Of a stretch of DNA of 25,731 nt, positions 1-10,284 are shown one piece after another; position 1 is the stretch's first letter, and every line of letters starts with the position of its first letter. The notes below the pieces were generated by a model. That model saw only the letters and a list, made by a program, of their open reading frames with translations, searched no databases and was not told where the DNA came from. A program made the translations under genes and the position numbers. This DNA comes from Lingula anatina. Lineage: Eukaryota; Brachiopoda; Lingulata; Lingulida; Lingulidae. Where the stretch lies: the NCBI RefSeq assembly GCF_001039355.2, contig NW_019775382.1:372540-398270 (forward strand), given 5' to 3'.

Positions 1-356
1 AAAAAAAGATTCCATTAATTTTTACCCCATCCCCACCCCCGCTCACGGCTTTTGGAAAAGTTTGAGGCCCTGAAATTTTGAAGTGAGATACAGATGGCAA
101 TTATGTATGGCCTGTACCCCAATCCCGGAAAAAGCGTTGGTTCTGGGTGAAATAATTTACTGGAACTTAATTATATTGAGGGAATATTTTAAACTTTAAG
201 TAATGATTTTATAAACGGTGAAAACTAAGCTATTATATTTGGCACATATAATTTAAACTGCCCTTCATCTTTTGCGTAAGTCGATCTACATTTAGCTATA
301 CCTGGGAATTTTAAAATTCTGTGCGTACAATTTTAAAAGGTCTGGTTACGCCCCTG
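1..356. repeat. possible end of a hAT-like miniature element, cut by window edge
   Basis: No gene is seen here. The stretch ends at CTGGTTACGCCCCTG (342-356), which resembles the CAGGGGCG-type terminus of hAT-like miniature transposons read from the right. The matching left terminus would lie outside the window, so neither the inverted repeat nor a target duplication can be tested. The rest is AT-rich with a C-rich run near 28-40. Confidence 0.25.
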
Positions 357-373
357 CCGAAACATAAGTGTGT

Positions 374-560
374 GTTCTGACGGAGAGCATAGGTCAAGGC
401 ACGGAAAACAGTTTTAAGGGGTGATGGGTTGGGCTATATTTTCTACTTTACTGATTTACATGAGAAAATTCCCAATTATTTTATAATATCTAATTATATT
501 AAATCTACAAAATTATACCCTTCCTATATAAAGTGTTCATTTTAAAAACTTTTTGCATAT
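374..560. repeat. dispersed repeat, copy 1 (partner 3825-4030)
   Basis: This stretch and 3825-4030 share a diverged direct repeat. Both start with GTTCTGACGGAGAG, continue through a GATGGGTTGGGC block and a TTTTCTACTTTACTGATTTA block, and end near CTTTTTGCATAT / CCTTTTGCAAAT. No open frame is conserved. It could be an old transposon or a duplicated regulatory region; I cannot name the family. Confidence 0.6.
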
Positions 561-1914
561 TGACCCATTAGAGCCTGCGTCATCAAAACAAACGGCAGCC
601 ATACTGGAGGGAGACCGGAATCGTCTGCTGCGCATGAACAAGCCATGTCTGTCGTTTAATTTTCGTTTTCTGTATTTTCTTTGATATTTAACTGAGCAAA
701 ATGATGAATTACTGCAGGGTATCTGATCGAGAGAAGATAACTTTAAATGCGTTCACAGACTGCCTGCGGTGGTAACAGTCCAAGGTGAAGGAACTAAAAC
801 CATAAACGGAGGAGAGACGGCGAAGTGGCTTTGAATCAAGACTCTTCGGAAAAGTAAAGGATAAAACTAATTTATTTTATAGCAAAGAATGAAGAGCCAG
901 CTGTGCAGATTTTACCATAAAAGAAAAAAACAGTAGAAAACCAAAGACCTAGGTGTGTACGTTTGGGACGCACGTACACTGCATACATATTTAAAGTAGT
1001 GCTCAAAAAGTTTGGGTGGAGAGTGTGTTAATGTGTTAAAACGTGTGGAAATACCCAGGCAGGGTTTCGACTTTTATAATGAAGACTCACCTATTGCTTT
1101 GGTGTAATTTGTTATCAGTTACGGTGCTCTCTATATTTTATCGGCTGTCACCTACCTCTTTAATACCTGGTTAGCATTATTGCCAATTAGTGTCAAGGCT
1201 ATTTTGTACTGTACACAGCTGAGCTGGGCCAATTAAATCAATTACCTGTATGAAGTGTATTTGGAAGTTAGTGGCTTAATTTTCGATTTGGTGTAGTGAT
1301 AAAAGTAATTTTATTTTGCAAGTAAATTCTACCTCAGGTGTAATTGACATATAACCTCTTGAAATGAATTTGCACTTTCCTCTGTAAAAATGTTAAATTC
1401 TGCTCCTTTCAACTATAATGTTGTAAGTAACAATATAAATAAAAATCACTATTGTTATCTTTCTATTACTTTACATTTAGGGAATTGATCAGGCATTTCC
1501 CACCAAGCCACACTGATTGGGTGCAAGTAAATCATAAAAAAAAAGCTTTTGATGACAGGTACGAAAGGCAGCTAGATGACACACAAGGTAGAAGCAGCAA
1601 AAATATTCCTAGATCTTTGTGACCAGCTGAGGAGACAGGATCTGAAAATCAGGAGAGTGAAATCCAGTGCATGACAGGAGTTATTTAATTGAAGCGACAC
1701 TCAGAACTCGGCATTTCATGTTCACTTTTATTCATACAAAATGTGCATTTTTCCTATATGTTTAAGCAAATGGTTGCAGAAATGAAGATACATTCATGAA
1801 CTGAATTACTGTTATTTTACATTGAACATCATAAATACATAAGTGTGAAAAATGCCTTGCTTCTGTGAATGACTGAATAATAATAAAATCCTAACAATGT
1901 TGCTGATATGAATG
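561..1914. other. non-coding AT-rich stretch, no gene recognised
   Basis: Both strands were scanned and no convincing exon, RNA or mobile element was seen. A short piece near 595-615 (CCATACTGGAGGGA) resembles, in inverted orientation, a piece near 2660-2680 (complement CCATGCTGGAGGGA). This hints that the two areas share repeat modules, but the match is too short to define a feature. Confidence 0.5.
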
Positions 1915-2330
1915 GTTGCATTCATGGTGAATATTAAACTCTCTCAAACAACAGTCTTGTTACATGTACTTTCTAATGAACCAATATGAAGTACAAGAAT
2001 GCTGAAATAATTTCTGACAGCTTCACGATGTAGAGATAAGTCATAACTGACAGCAATATTTCATGTCATAAGACAATCCTGCATACATTCTTCCTTAAGT
2101 CCACATGGGTTTATCCTGATGATCAGCTCAAATTTCTCCTTATATCTATCCTTTATGAAAAAGTTGCTACTATGTAAGGCTAAACTTATGATTATACATT
2201 AAACTCTCTCAAACTATAGCTGTTATTACCCAATGAACAAGAAAAATGAAGTACAAGATAACTGAACTATCTTCTGACAACACGATGTTGGATAAGTAGC
2301 ATTTGGTAGGATTTCACGTTTTTAGACTGT
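1915..2330. repeat. two-copy diverged tandem repeat, about 265 bp apart
   Basis: ATTAAACTCTCTCAAAC occurs at 1932 and again at 2198, and the flanks also align: GAAGTACAAGA at 1988 and 2248, then CTGACA...ACGATGT...GATAAGT in both copies. The copies are clearly diverged. No coding potential is seen. Confidence 0.65.
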
Positions 2331-2410
2331 CTTGAGTTCATATCGGTCGACCCCGCTGAGCAGATGAAGCTTCAGCTTGTATATATCCGTTTCCCTTTGG
2401 TGCACTTGAT

Positions 2411-2584
2411 GGGGCCGTAGCGATAGTCCGAAGGTTCAATAGTCCGAAGGTTCATTGGTCCGAATGTTCACTATAGAACCTTCGGACCAATGAACCCTTG
2501 ATTAAAAAATCGATAAAAACGTTACCACTTTTCGGACCAATGAACCTTCGGACCAATGAACCTTCGGACTATCGAGACGCCCCC
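2411..2584. mobile_element. 174-bp inverted-repeat miniature transposon with 8-bp target duplication
   Basis: The element begins GGGGCCGTAGCGATAGTCC and ends with the near-complement CGATAGTCC...GGGG read backward. Inside are several copies of a GTCCGAAGGTTCA / TGAACCTTCGGAC motif in both orientations, so it could fold into an almost full hairpin. It is flanked by identical CACTTGAT copies at 2403-2410 and 2585-2592, an 8-bp target duplication, so the ends are well defined. It is non-autonomous with no coding sequence. The 8-bp duplication fits hAT-type transposition, but the termini do not start with CAG, so the superfamily is open. Confidence 0.85.
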
Positions 2585-2592
2585 CACTTGAT

Positions 2593-3150
2593 CGCGATAT
2601 GAAGTTTATTATATTTTGTACGGTTCACCTATATTACCGCTACTATTCCCCGTCGCTCATTCCCTCCAGCATGGCCGCGGGACTAGTGTTACGGAGCAAA
2701 TATGACGTCACTGTAATGGGTTAATACAGTATGACGCGGGAACATTTGCATTCCCTCAAACGAAATTACATGTCGTCTGCAGCTCACTCGCGCTATGGTT
2801 TCAGAAATTAAAATAGAGTAAGAAACGATTATTCCAAAATAACTTGAGCAATGTCGCTTAGGACATCTTTTGTTTAGAAGCCTTATGCAATGCATGTTCA
2901 TTGTTCAGGACGCACATCAGTGCATGGCAAAAATAGACCTATATGTCTGTTTGTATCTGTAAATATGTAAATCGCTGCGTCCCACAAAATTGGTTTACTC
3001 ATGTTTAAAATATTGTGATATGTTATACAGTTTGATGGGATGCCTAACCTTTGGACATAATAAGAGAATATTTTTATGTCCAAGGCTAACCGGACCCAGT
3101 GTTTGAGCTAAATCTGAGTCTCGTCTAAGTTACGATGTAACAGCGGACAA
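2593..3150. other. non-coding stretch between the miniature element and the tRNA
   Basis: No gene is supported. It holds a perfect cAMP-response-element palindrome TGACGTCA (2703-2710). A block at 2734-2795 (CGGGAACA...CCCTCAAA...GTCGTCTGCAGC) recurs at 4041-4102. Open frames here are short and share nothing beyond that repeat. Confidence 0.45.
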
Positions 3151-3221
3151 GCATCGGTGGTTCAGTGGTAGAATGCTCGCCTGCCACGCGGGCGGCCCGG
3201 GTTCGATTCCCGGCCGATGCA
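3151..3221 (+). tRNA. tRNA-Gly (anticodon GCC)
   Basis: This 71-nt cloverleaf is the usual animal glycine tRNA. The acceptor stem GCATCGG pairs with CCGATGC and is followed by discriminator A. The A box TGGTTCAGTGG is at 3158-3168, the anticodon GCC at 3183-3185 in loop CTGCCAC, and the B box GGTTCGATTCC at 3200-3210 with a perfect T stem. There is no intron and CCA is not encoded, as expected in a eukaryotic nucleus. An oddity is that no run of four or more T follows within about 150 bases on this strand. The gene may rely on a weak TTT-type terminator, or it may be a recently copied, untranscribed tRNA. Confidence 0.96.
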
Positions 3222-3824
3222 ATGTTCTGTTTCATTTACAGATCTGTTATCTTTATTATATAGTAAACCCATGGATATTTCACAGGATTTCATTTGTCTA
3301 CATTTGTGAATGTAAAACAAAAATAAAAATAAAAATAACAAAATAGAATAAAAATAAGAAAAAATGCATATGGGAAAAAAACTTAAATCTGGCATTGTCT
3401 TTCGTTCACTATGCATTTTATTCAATATATTTCAAAAGTACTAATTAAAATGACCTTGTTTTGTGCTCTTAAACCTGAAAGAGAAAATGCTTACTTATAA
3501 ACCACATATGGTTTTTCATATTTCCATGAATATTGGAAACTTTTTTTATCTCTTTATCCAAGAGAAGAAATATTTGATTGAATGTTTACTTGGAAATATG
3601 TCTTTATTATACTTATATATTATACGGGTAATACTGCAAATCAACTGAAAAAAATACAAGCATCATGAGGTAAATATCCCGTCTTGTAGAAGGAATTGTC
3701 CATTCCACATACATCTAATCCTGTGACATATTCCACGAGTTTCTGTCATGCAAATGGAATATATGGACATATTTTTCTTTGTTCAAACAGACCGCGTTAA
3801 TAACCAGAAAGCGCAGTAGTAAGC
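3222..3824. other. non-coding AT-rich stretch downstream of the tRNA
   Basis: It contains an A-rich run (about 3318-3365) and no recognisable exon or element. Open frames on both strands are low-complexity, AT-driven readings. Confidence 0.5.
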
Positions 3825-4030
3825 GTTCTGACGGAGAGTATAGGTCACAAAGTTCACGGAACGGAAATGGATTTCAAGGGGAGATGGGTTGGGCCTTTTG
3901 CCTGCTACATTTTCTACTTTACTGATTTAAATCAGAAAATGCCGAATCATGTTACTGTATGTAGTTACATTAAAGTCACAAAATGAATTCACTCTAGTAG
4001 AAAGTAAATATTTAAAAAACCTTTTGCAAA
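3825..4030. repeat. dispersed repeat, copy 2 (partner 374-560)
   Basis: Diverged direct-repeat partner of 374-560, see there. It is followed directly by a second shared block (4041-4102) whose partner lies at 2734-2795, so this locus joins two repeat modules that are separate elsewhere in the window. Confidence 0.6.
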
Positions 4031-4102
4031 TACAACATCTGGCGGGAACACCTGCCTCCCCTCAAATAAAAGTAGAGTGTCGTCTGCAGCGCACACCTGT
4101 CG

Positions 4103-4773
4103 CACTGCAATGCGGTGAAATGTAACAGTTGCAAGCTTGAAATCCCTTCTTTGATGCATCAACAAATTAATCATTTTGTCCATGTTTGATGTGTATATTT
4201 TTCAGGATATGAAAATGTTTAATTTTTATTTAATTCAATGTTGTTGTTGGACCTATACTAATTTGGTTGATTCGGCAGGTAAAATGCAAAAATGATGACA
4301 AGCAAGTTATTTTTGAATTTTTGACCTTGCGGGGAGGGGGGGGGGGGTCTTCGAAACATATAAAATTCCTTATTCAGAATTTTTCTCTCCCAAATTACCA
4401 TGTGAATAACCATTCGAATAAAATGAGGTCATAGGCGTAGGAGCAGAGGGGCTTGATGACTTTTATTACCGCCCTCCCTCAAAGGCCTCAGCACAGTTAA
4501 AGGGAAGTTTATTTCCTTATTCTTTCAATCACAAGTGTCACGCACAAATAAAATCAGTGAAGCATACATAAGACAGCAGTCAAGCAAATTCTTACTACAT
4601 TAACATAATTTTTCCATTACCCCCTCCACCCGTTTATTTATTTATTTATATCTAACAGAAATCTCCACCGCAACTTGCAACGTTATCGTCCAATACCAGT
4701 ATATCAAGCGCCACTGTATTGTACGGTATTTTCCGTCGTTATGCGGGTCAATCAAGGAAAGAAAACCCTAAAG

Positions 4774-4824
<51 letters not shown>

Positions 4825-4920
4825 TTAAATAATGTTCAGAGTTTATCCTGATCATGGTATGGGTATGTCTCTTAATTTGAAAGCAGTACATACATTTATC
4901 AGTTTTATCAACAAATCTTT
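4103..4920. other. non-coding stretch with homopolymer and microsatellite
   Basis: No gene is seen. A G-rich run lies at about 4330-4348, and a sequence of the form ATAGGCGTAGGAGC near 4433 resembles termini of miniature hAT elements, but no partner end was found. A TAA/AAT trinucleotide microsatellite occupies about 4778-4823. Confidence 0.5.
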
Positions 4921-4974
4921 ATTATCGGAGATAAAACACGGTAGATAAAAACGTGAACTACCTTTATCTACGTG
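4921..4974 (+). promoter_or_regulatory. GATA-motif inverted repeat upstream of the cationic peptide gene
   Basis: Four GATA-type motifs fall within about 50 bp: TTATC (4922), AGATAA (4929), AGATAA within GTAGATAAA (4941-4949), and TTATCT within TTTATCTAC (4963-4971). The last two form an inverted repeat whose arms extend to CACGGTAGATAAA and TTTATCTACGTG. The cluster lies 125-178 bp before the start codon of the peptide gene. GATA factors are known to drive immune-peptide genes in insects; a similar role here is inference. The cluster is not visible in the decayed copy near 8007. Confidence 0.4.
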
Positions 4975-5098
4975 TATTTTTAGGTCTTCGGTAATACAGA
5001 CATCTTTAGTCCTACGATACAGGTGCTGTTCTATGATGAGTTAATGCAACGTCAGCATAGATCAGATCGAGGCTGGGAGCTTCCTCCCGAGGACAGAG

Positions 5099-6173
5099 AT
5101 GCGGCTCCAGACGCTAGTCATCTGTGTCATACTCACGATTTTGCGTAAGTATTTCGATATTGAAATAAGATGCCATAAGTCGATAGCCAGTTATTTTGCC
5201 ATTCGCTTCTTTAATCATTTTATCGTTGGGTGCACTTGTTTTCCACTTAAGAGAATCAGATAACCCGTCCTAGATACAGTTTTGGAAGAACTCTCCGCGA
5301 ATAATTATTGACAACGGTCCAACTTGTGTTTAGTTTCGATATAAACACTAATATATCAATTTTAAAAATACTTTATCTGCTGTAGTATGATAAAAGCTGC
5401 AGTGAATCACAAAAGGCATCGACAGCGCTACGTAGGCTGTTACAGTTAGGCCTTATGAATGTTGTGTGGCTGTTGGCAGCAACTAATGCCGTCATGTCAG
5501 ACTAAAATGGGCTGTGTAGGGGGGATAAAAATATATACCTTCCTGGAAAATCAACACTTCTCCTTGCTTTTATTTCAAAATTTTTTATTTCAAAATTGGC
5601 ATCGTTTTTATTTCTTACCAACAGAGCATGTAGTTAACGGGGCATGTTGTTTCAACGTACCGTATAACATACAAGCACAATGTCTGGCTGAGATCCAGCA
5701 AACCTGAATTGTTATTTTGGACGATATCTTACGTTAAATATAGAAACTGGGAAATTGCAGTGCACAGGTATATGTGTAGTGAGTGCACACGTGTCTGCCT
5801 AATCTACCTTTAATTATGATTTCGCAGTGCACAAGTTCGAATTTGTACATTTGGACGTGCACGCACGTGCTTGCCGGTGAGCGCATGCGTTCCCGTGTTA
5901 TTTACATATTACTCTCTTAATTTTATTAATTATTTAATTTCCTATTATATACTTGTGCCTTAAATATATAAGATTTTTTTCTTTCCTTCTGTTCCAGTGC
6001 TTCATTTGAATGGACACCATGTTGTGGAGGCGGGTCTGGGGAAAGTGGTCCAGAAAGGTTTCCAAAAGTTAGAGAAAACCGTGAGGAAAAATGCCGGGAA
6101 GTTCATTGATAAAACCGTCGACATGACAGCAAAGATAGTCAAGAAGACAATAAGGAAAAGTCTAGAATTGTAA
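5099..6173 (+). CDS. secreted lysine-rich amphipathic helical peptide precursor (antimicrobial-peptide-like), two exons
   Basis: Exon 1 is 5099-5144 and exon 2 is 5998-6173. The donor is C|GTAAGT (phase 1). The acceptor is a pyrimidine tract ending TTCCAG|TGC. Joined, they give 73 residues. The start is the first ATG after an in-frame TAA at 5042. Residues 1-16 are a hydrophobic signal core (MRLQTLVICVILTILL); a plausible cleavage site follows HHVVEA, residue 27. The mature 46 residues start GLGKVVQKGFQK and lack Cys, Pro and Trp. They hold 11 Lys, 2 Arg, 2 Asp and 2 Glu (net about +9). Lys recurs every 3-4 residues (mature 4, 8, 12, 15, 19, 23, 27), with V, F, L and I spaced between, so one long amphipathic helix is expected. 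This is the layout of linear membrane-active antimicrobial peptides, but I recognise no family. No canonical AATAAA is near the stop. Splicing and function are predicted, not shown. Confidence 0.72.
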
Positions 6174-8006
6174 TTTTTTTTAAATTTCGTTTTCAATACT
6201 CTAATTGACAAAAATCGTAATAATCTTTGAAAGAACGCTGACAACGCTGTTGATTTTACCGTTACTTAATTATGCCCCTTCGAACCACCACTTTGAGCCA
6301 GATGCCGTGTTTTAACTTTTTTCGGACTGTGACACAATTGTCTTGAGAAAAATGCACTATTTTCTCGGGCTCTGGAAAGAAGATCTTCCACAGACTGTTG
6401 CGACCATTCTAAGAAATTCATATAACCATCTTCCCTGAAGAACAAGTAAAGAAAGAAACTTGTGATAATAGAAACTAGTGATCTGGAGCCGTAGATGTTT
6501 TTATAAAGAACAGTAATGATTGTAACATTTCGCACCAGTCTGCAAGGAGCATCTTTCTCACTGAAAATAACACCGGAAGAAGGCGGGAGAGGAGGGGGGG
6601 GGGGGGTATGCTGGATTCACAGAAACGTAATTGGTGACCTTGAATATCATATACGTGTTAACGTCAGCACACCCTGGGTGTCACAGAGCGAAGACAGTGC
6701 CTAACCCAACTCCAGTACAGCAGCACCCCCTCCCCCCTCAGGGTACCAGTCTCTGTGGCAAAACCTCTTTTAAATAGTGTCTAAACTCCAAATATAAGAG
6801 GAATGTTACAAGAATTAAGCCTCACAAGTTAAAAAGGGAAACGCAGCACAAGGACGAAGAAAACCGATTTAACTCTCGCACCGCCTCGATCACGACAGGA
6901 AGTTGAAGACTCCGCCTTACCCGAACATTATTGAACCTGGGGATTTGTTGATTTAACTTTTTCGTGTTCATTAATTTGGGCTGATAGCAAAGAATAAACA
7001 GTTCTGATATTTCAAGTAATAGAGTCATAAATCATGCTGAATCTTCAAAGTGAAAACACCGTAAAAGATGACAGTCCAACCATGATTATATATGTAAATG
7101 AATGCTGTTCACTGTGATAAATATAAGTGATATCAAAAAAGTTAAATGAAACAAACAAATAGTTATACACCTACGACATATATATGTAGCAAGCACATAA
7201 AAGACTGGACAAGCATGTAAATGCAGAATCAAATAAAAATTGTTTATCATATTAATGCGGTTTTTAGTATTGATTTGTATAACGGTAGTGGTACTGAGAC
7301 TTCAATTTGAGTAAAAAATTAACAAAACTTTAATCAAAGCGGATCTTCAACAGGAACACCCCTTGCCTTAGTGAAAAATGTGTCGATTTTCCTTATCCAG
7401 CTGATACACTCTCTCCTCTTTTCAGATGTTTTTTTTTCTAATAAAAATGTGCATTTGAGCTTCCCAAGACAACCCCTCCCCACCTCTCGCTTTTGTAAGT
7501 GATTTTGAATTGTTCAATCTCAGTTTACATGGCGCGCCAAAGTCACATCTCTATTTATAATTTAGACCAAACAAATAATGTAACCGAATTTTTAGGAAAA
7601 ATTTCCCCTTTTTTCCCAAATAAAAATACATTGGGTTTTATTTTGAAAGGTGAAAAAAATATGCAGTGTACCCATAGGGCTTGTCATCTCCTCCATCCTA
7701 AAAGTAACATAAAATAAAAAGTCACCCGACCATGTAAGATAAGAAATCTACCTTCCATTTTCCAACAGCAGAAATTCTTGTTGCAGAATAAATGTTTATG
7801 TTGAATATTTTGTTTTAAAACTGCTGTTGCAATTCAGCGCGTAATAAAAGGAAATACTATATGTAAAGAGTGAGAAACAAAAAATTAAAACTGGTATATA
7901 AAAAGAGAAACTACTTCTAAATATTATTTTGCGGTATAATTATATAAATATACCTACCTCCTCCCTCGCTCTTTTATGTGCTCTTTCCACTATGACAAAG
8001 GTGAGG
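6174..8006. other. non-coding stretch downstream of the peptide gene
   Basis: No second exon set or recognisable element was found. There is a G run near 6592-6606. The first AATAAA on the + strand that I noticed is near 6990, which would be a distant polyadenylation site for the upstream gene. Open frames here lack signal peptides, domains or splice support. Confidence 0.5.
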
Positions 8007-8135
8007 TTTATTTTTAGCTCTTCGCTTTAAAATTAGGTTATGCTACGTCAGCATGCGAAAACGAGGCCGGGATTTACCTAGCGTGAAGAATGAGGACCAA
8101 GACGTTCATATTCTGTGTATTTATAACACGGTAGT
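8007..8135 (+). pseudogene. decayed copy of promoter and exon 1 of the cationic peptide gene
   Basis: This aligns with 4974-5150. Shared blocks are TATTTTTAG-TCTTCG, then GCTACGTCAGCAT versus GCAACGTCAGCAT, then CGAGGC-GGGA, then an ATG (8090) opening MRTKTFIFCVFI, which matches the intact signal start MRLQTLVICVIL. The donor region has decayed: GTAAGT became GTAGTN, and the frame now meets TAG right after the signal core. No exon 2 lies between here and 8294, where collagen-unit sequence begins, so the copy appears truncated by that rearrangement. The N at 8136 limits certainty about the donor. Confidence 0.65.
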
Positions 8136-8293
8136 NAAAATTCGAGAAATGGATTATTACATGAACATTGCCCTTTAAGCATAATGTACTTTGGCATCAG
8201 AATTGACAGTAGCCTATTTTGTGCATTGTTATTGTCTGCTTTTTGTCTGTACATTTGACAGCTTTGCTGCCTTGTTTCTATTAATCTCTCTTG

Positions 8294-8880
8294 ACAATCA
8301 GTAGACAGTGACACATTCAATCACAAACCTCTTAGTCCTCAGTTTTCCTGAATTAAAATCTTTAAAGTACAGTAGATTATGTGGGCACCACCATGGCACC
8401 ACCATCTTTACTCAAGATTTATCTTTTCAATTTAATATAGCTTACTGATATCGTTCCGGGGCATAGAAGACCTTCATTTTGGTCCTTTAATCTCCGATAA
8501 GATCTGCATTTTGTACATACAAACACCAGCCATTTTCATTTTAAAAGTATGTCCCTTTTACATTTTGCACAAGTTCCAGCTCTTTTCCAGTGTATCTCAT
8601 GCAATTTAACTCTCAGTTTTATCAGTTCATACACTCTTTGCACTATTCATTTCTTAGTTTATTCCTGTATTAACTTACTGTTTTCTTTTAAAAAAAATTA
8701 TTACAAATGTTTTTCTAGATGCAAAAGATAATGTTGTTTCAGCAAGCTTTATAATTTAGCAATTAGAAACTCAGATAGAGTATGTTATTTTTCAAATATT
8801 CAAAAATTATTCTAAAAAATACTAAAATAATAGCAAGCAATATATAGATGTCAGTGAAAAATCAAATGGCTAGAAATTTA
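8294..8880. repeat. left end of collagen duplication unit 1 (matches 16258-16935)
   Basis: This is a diverged direct repeat of the 5' flank of gene A. Anchors in both copies are TTCAATCACAAA, CTCAGTTTTCCT, GGNCACCACCA, TTTGCACTATT-ATTTCTTA, TTTTCTAGATG and CAGT-AAAAATC, in the same order and orientation. It contains no gene. It marks where the tandemly duplicated collagen unit joins the antimicrobial-peptide-like locus. Confidence 0.7.
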
Positions 8881-9045
8881 ACCCTGGGAGACCATCTCTG
8901 CCATCTCATCCATTTTTTCATCTTTTCCCGGTGGACCTTGAGGGCAACAATTACTGCCAACCGAAAGTGGAATTCCCAGTTGGTACTGTTAAGGATGTGT
9001 TATCTTGAATTTGAACTTCAAATAATCTACCAGAGCATCTAGAAT
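8880..9045 (-). pseudogene. short-chain collagen relic C, exon 2/3 remnant
   Basis: Read on the minus strand, the right half resembles exon 2 of gene A (FEVQIQDNTSLTVPTGN against the KIKLKLDAQTITAPGQN type). After a possible acceptor GGCAG it runs into a collagen exon reading SNCCPQGPPGKD. There the Gly-X-Y register then breaks: the expected GKDGKDGRDG becomes EKMDEMAEM through small deletions, and the donor GT is lost. No exons 4-8 follow. It belongs with the exon 1 remnant at 10285-10418. Confidence 0.65.
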
Positions 9046-9728
9046 GCACGGCTGATTTCATTACGCCAAAGACACCTAACGGTTGTTCGTTTATGCACCT
9101 TTTAAAAAAAAAGTATTTAGCTTGTAAGTCACACAAGCCAAGCAACTAAACTCTTACTTCACGAAAACTGTTGTGTTAGGATGCAACATCTTACATGACC
9201 CAAAAATAAATAGTATATTCACAGTTGTGAGGTACCTGTACGTCTTTTGGTTAAGTAATGGGTTCTGTTATCACCATTATTAAAGTATTGGGAAGTAGGG
9301 TTTTCAGTGTTTGATGTCAGTTCTTGCATTTTACGGTTTATTTCCTGTATATGGGCATAAATTCAGGTATTTTTATTAATGCAGTAGGTTATAAAATATT
9401 TAAAGATATTCATAAGCATCTGTCTTCAGACTCTACTATTTCTTATTTTATAATAAAATCTTAAATCTTTTGCTATTTTCAAATTTCTTTTACTCTGCAA
9501 CTATGATATCATCTTGATTCAGATTTTTTTATTGCAATTCAATAATGAGAATATATATTATAAGAACATTTAAAGTTCTAGTTCTGTTGCCTGCTTTTTC
9601 TAGTTCTCATTTTCTATTTTGATTGTGAAAACACCTGCTTCCAATTTCTTAAAGTTGGAAAAATTTGCTTTAAACCTGTGGTTTTCCTTTCTCATCATTT
9701 GTCTTACATATTTTAGTTGGATTATCAC
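9046..9728. other. intron-like AT-rich stretch of relic C
   Basis: This lies between the exon 2/3 remnant and the transposon-interrupted exon 1 remnant of relic C. I see no exon, element or RNA in it. Confidence 0.45.
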
Positions 9729-9733
9729 TAGTT

Positions 9734-10284
9734 CAGGCCTACCCAACAACCAGACTCGGCACCTAAGGATCCTGAATTAACCGGTATATCGGATCACACT
9801 ACCCGTTTTCAAGGTGTGTGTCAGATCGTATTTCGGAGTATCAGCCAGAACACCGACAGGATGAGCCCTGACATGCTCGGCTGTCACCTTGATTGGATAG
9901 TAAACGATTGTCGTAAAATCGCTATATGATTTAAAAACCGGGTGCATAATTTTGAAAGCCACCTAGATGAACCTTAGACTGCCACATTAATCTAATACAA
10001 TGCAAAAAAGCCCTATCAAAAGTGGTTAAAACATTCAAACCGAATGTCGTAAAGTCCCCATATATCCCCATAGAGACAATAAAATAGAGTACTCTAAAGT
10101 GAGAGTACAGTTTAAGGTTGTTCAGCCGAGTGTGGATGAGCCTGCAGTCGTGCTACAAAATTTGTTCTGGGGGATGATACTCCGAAATGCGATCTGACAC
10201 ACACCTTGAAAACGGGTAGCATGGTCCGATATACCGGTTAATTCAGGATCCTTAGGTGCCGAGTCTGGTAGTTGGGTAGGCCTG
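9734..10284. mobile_element. 551-bp transposon with 110-bp terminal inverted repeats and 5-bp target duplication, inserted in relic C exon 1
   Basis: The termini are CAGGCCTACCCAAC and its complement. The left repeat (9734-9843) and right repeat (10175-10284) match at nearly every base. TAGTT flanks both sides (9729-9733 and 10285-10289), a 5-bp target duplication. No transposase is present. The interior (9844-10174) shows no coding signal, so this is a non-autonomous foldback-like element. The CAGG...CCTG ends recall hAT elements, which usually make 8-bp duplications; hAT lineages with shorter duplications have been described. It interrupts the coiled-coil part of a collagen exon 1. Confidence 0.92.

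Noticed and set aside
2411-2584. CRISPR-like repeats, because GTCCGAAGGTTCA recurs several times
   Set aside because: The motifs are in both orientations without regular spacers and lie between perfect 8-bp target duplications, which fits a miniature transposon in an animal genome.
3151-3221. tRNA-derived head of a SINE
   Set aside because: All stems pair perfectly and no SINE body or A/T-rich tail with target duplication is evident downstream.
6002-6244. 80-residue open frame on the minus strand with hydrophobic stretches
   Set aside because: It lies antisense to exon 2 of the cationic peptide gene. The sense reading has consistent splice sites and a signal peptide, so the antisense frame is a shadow.
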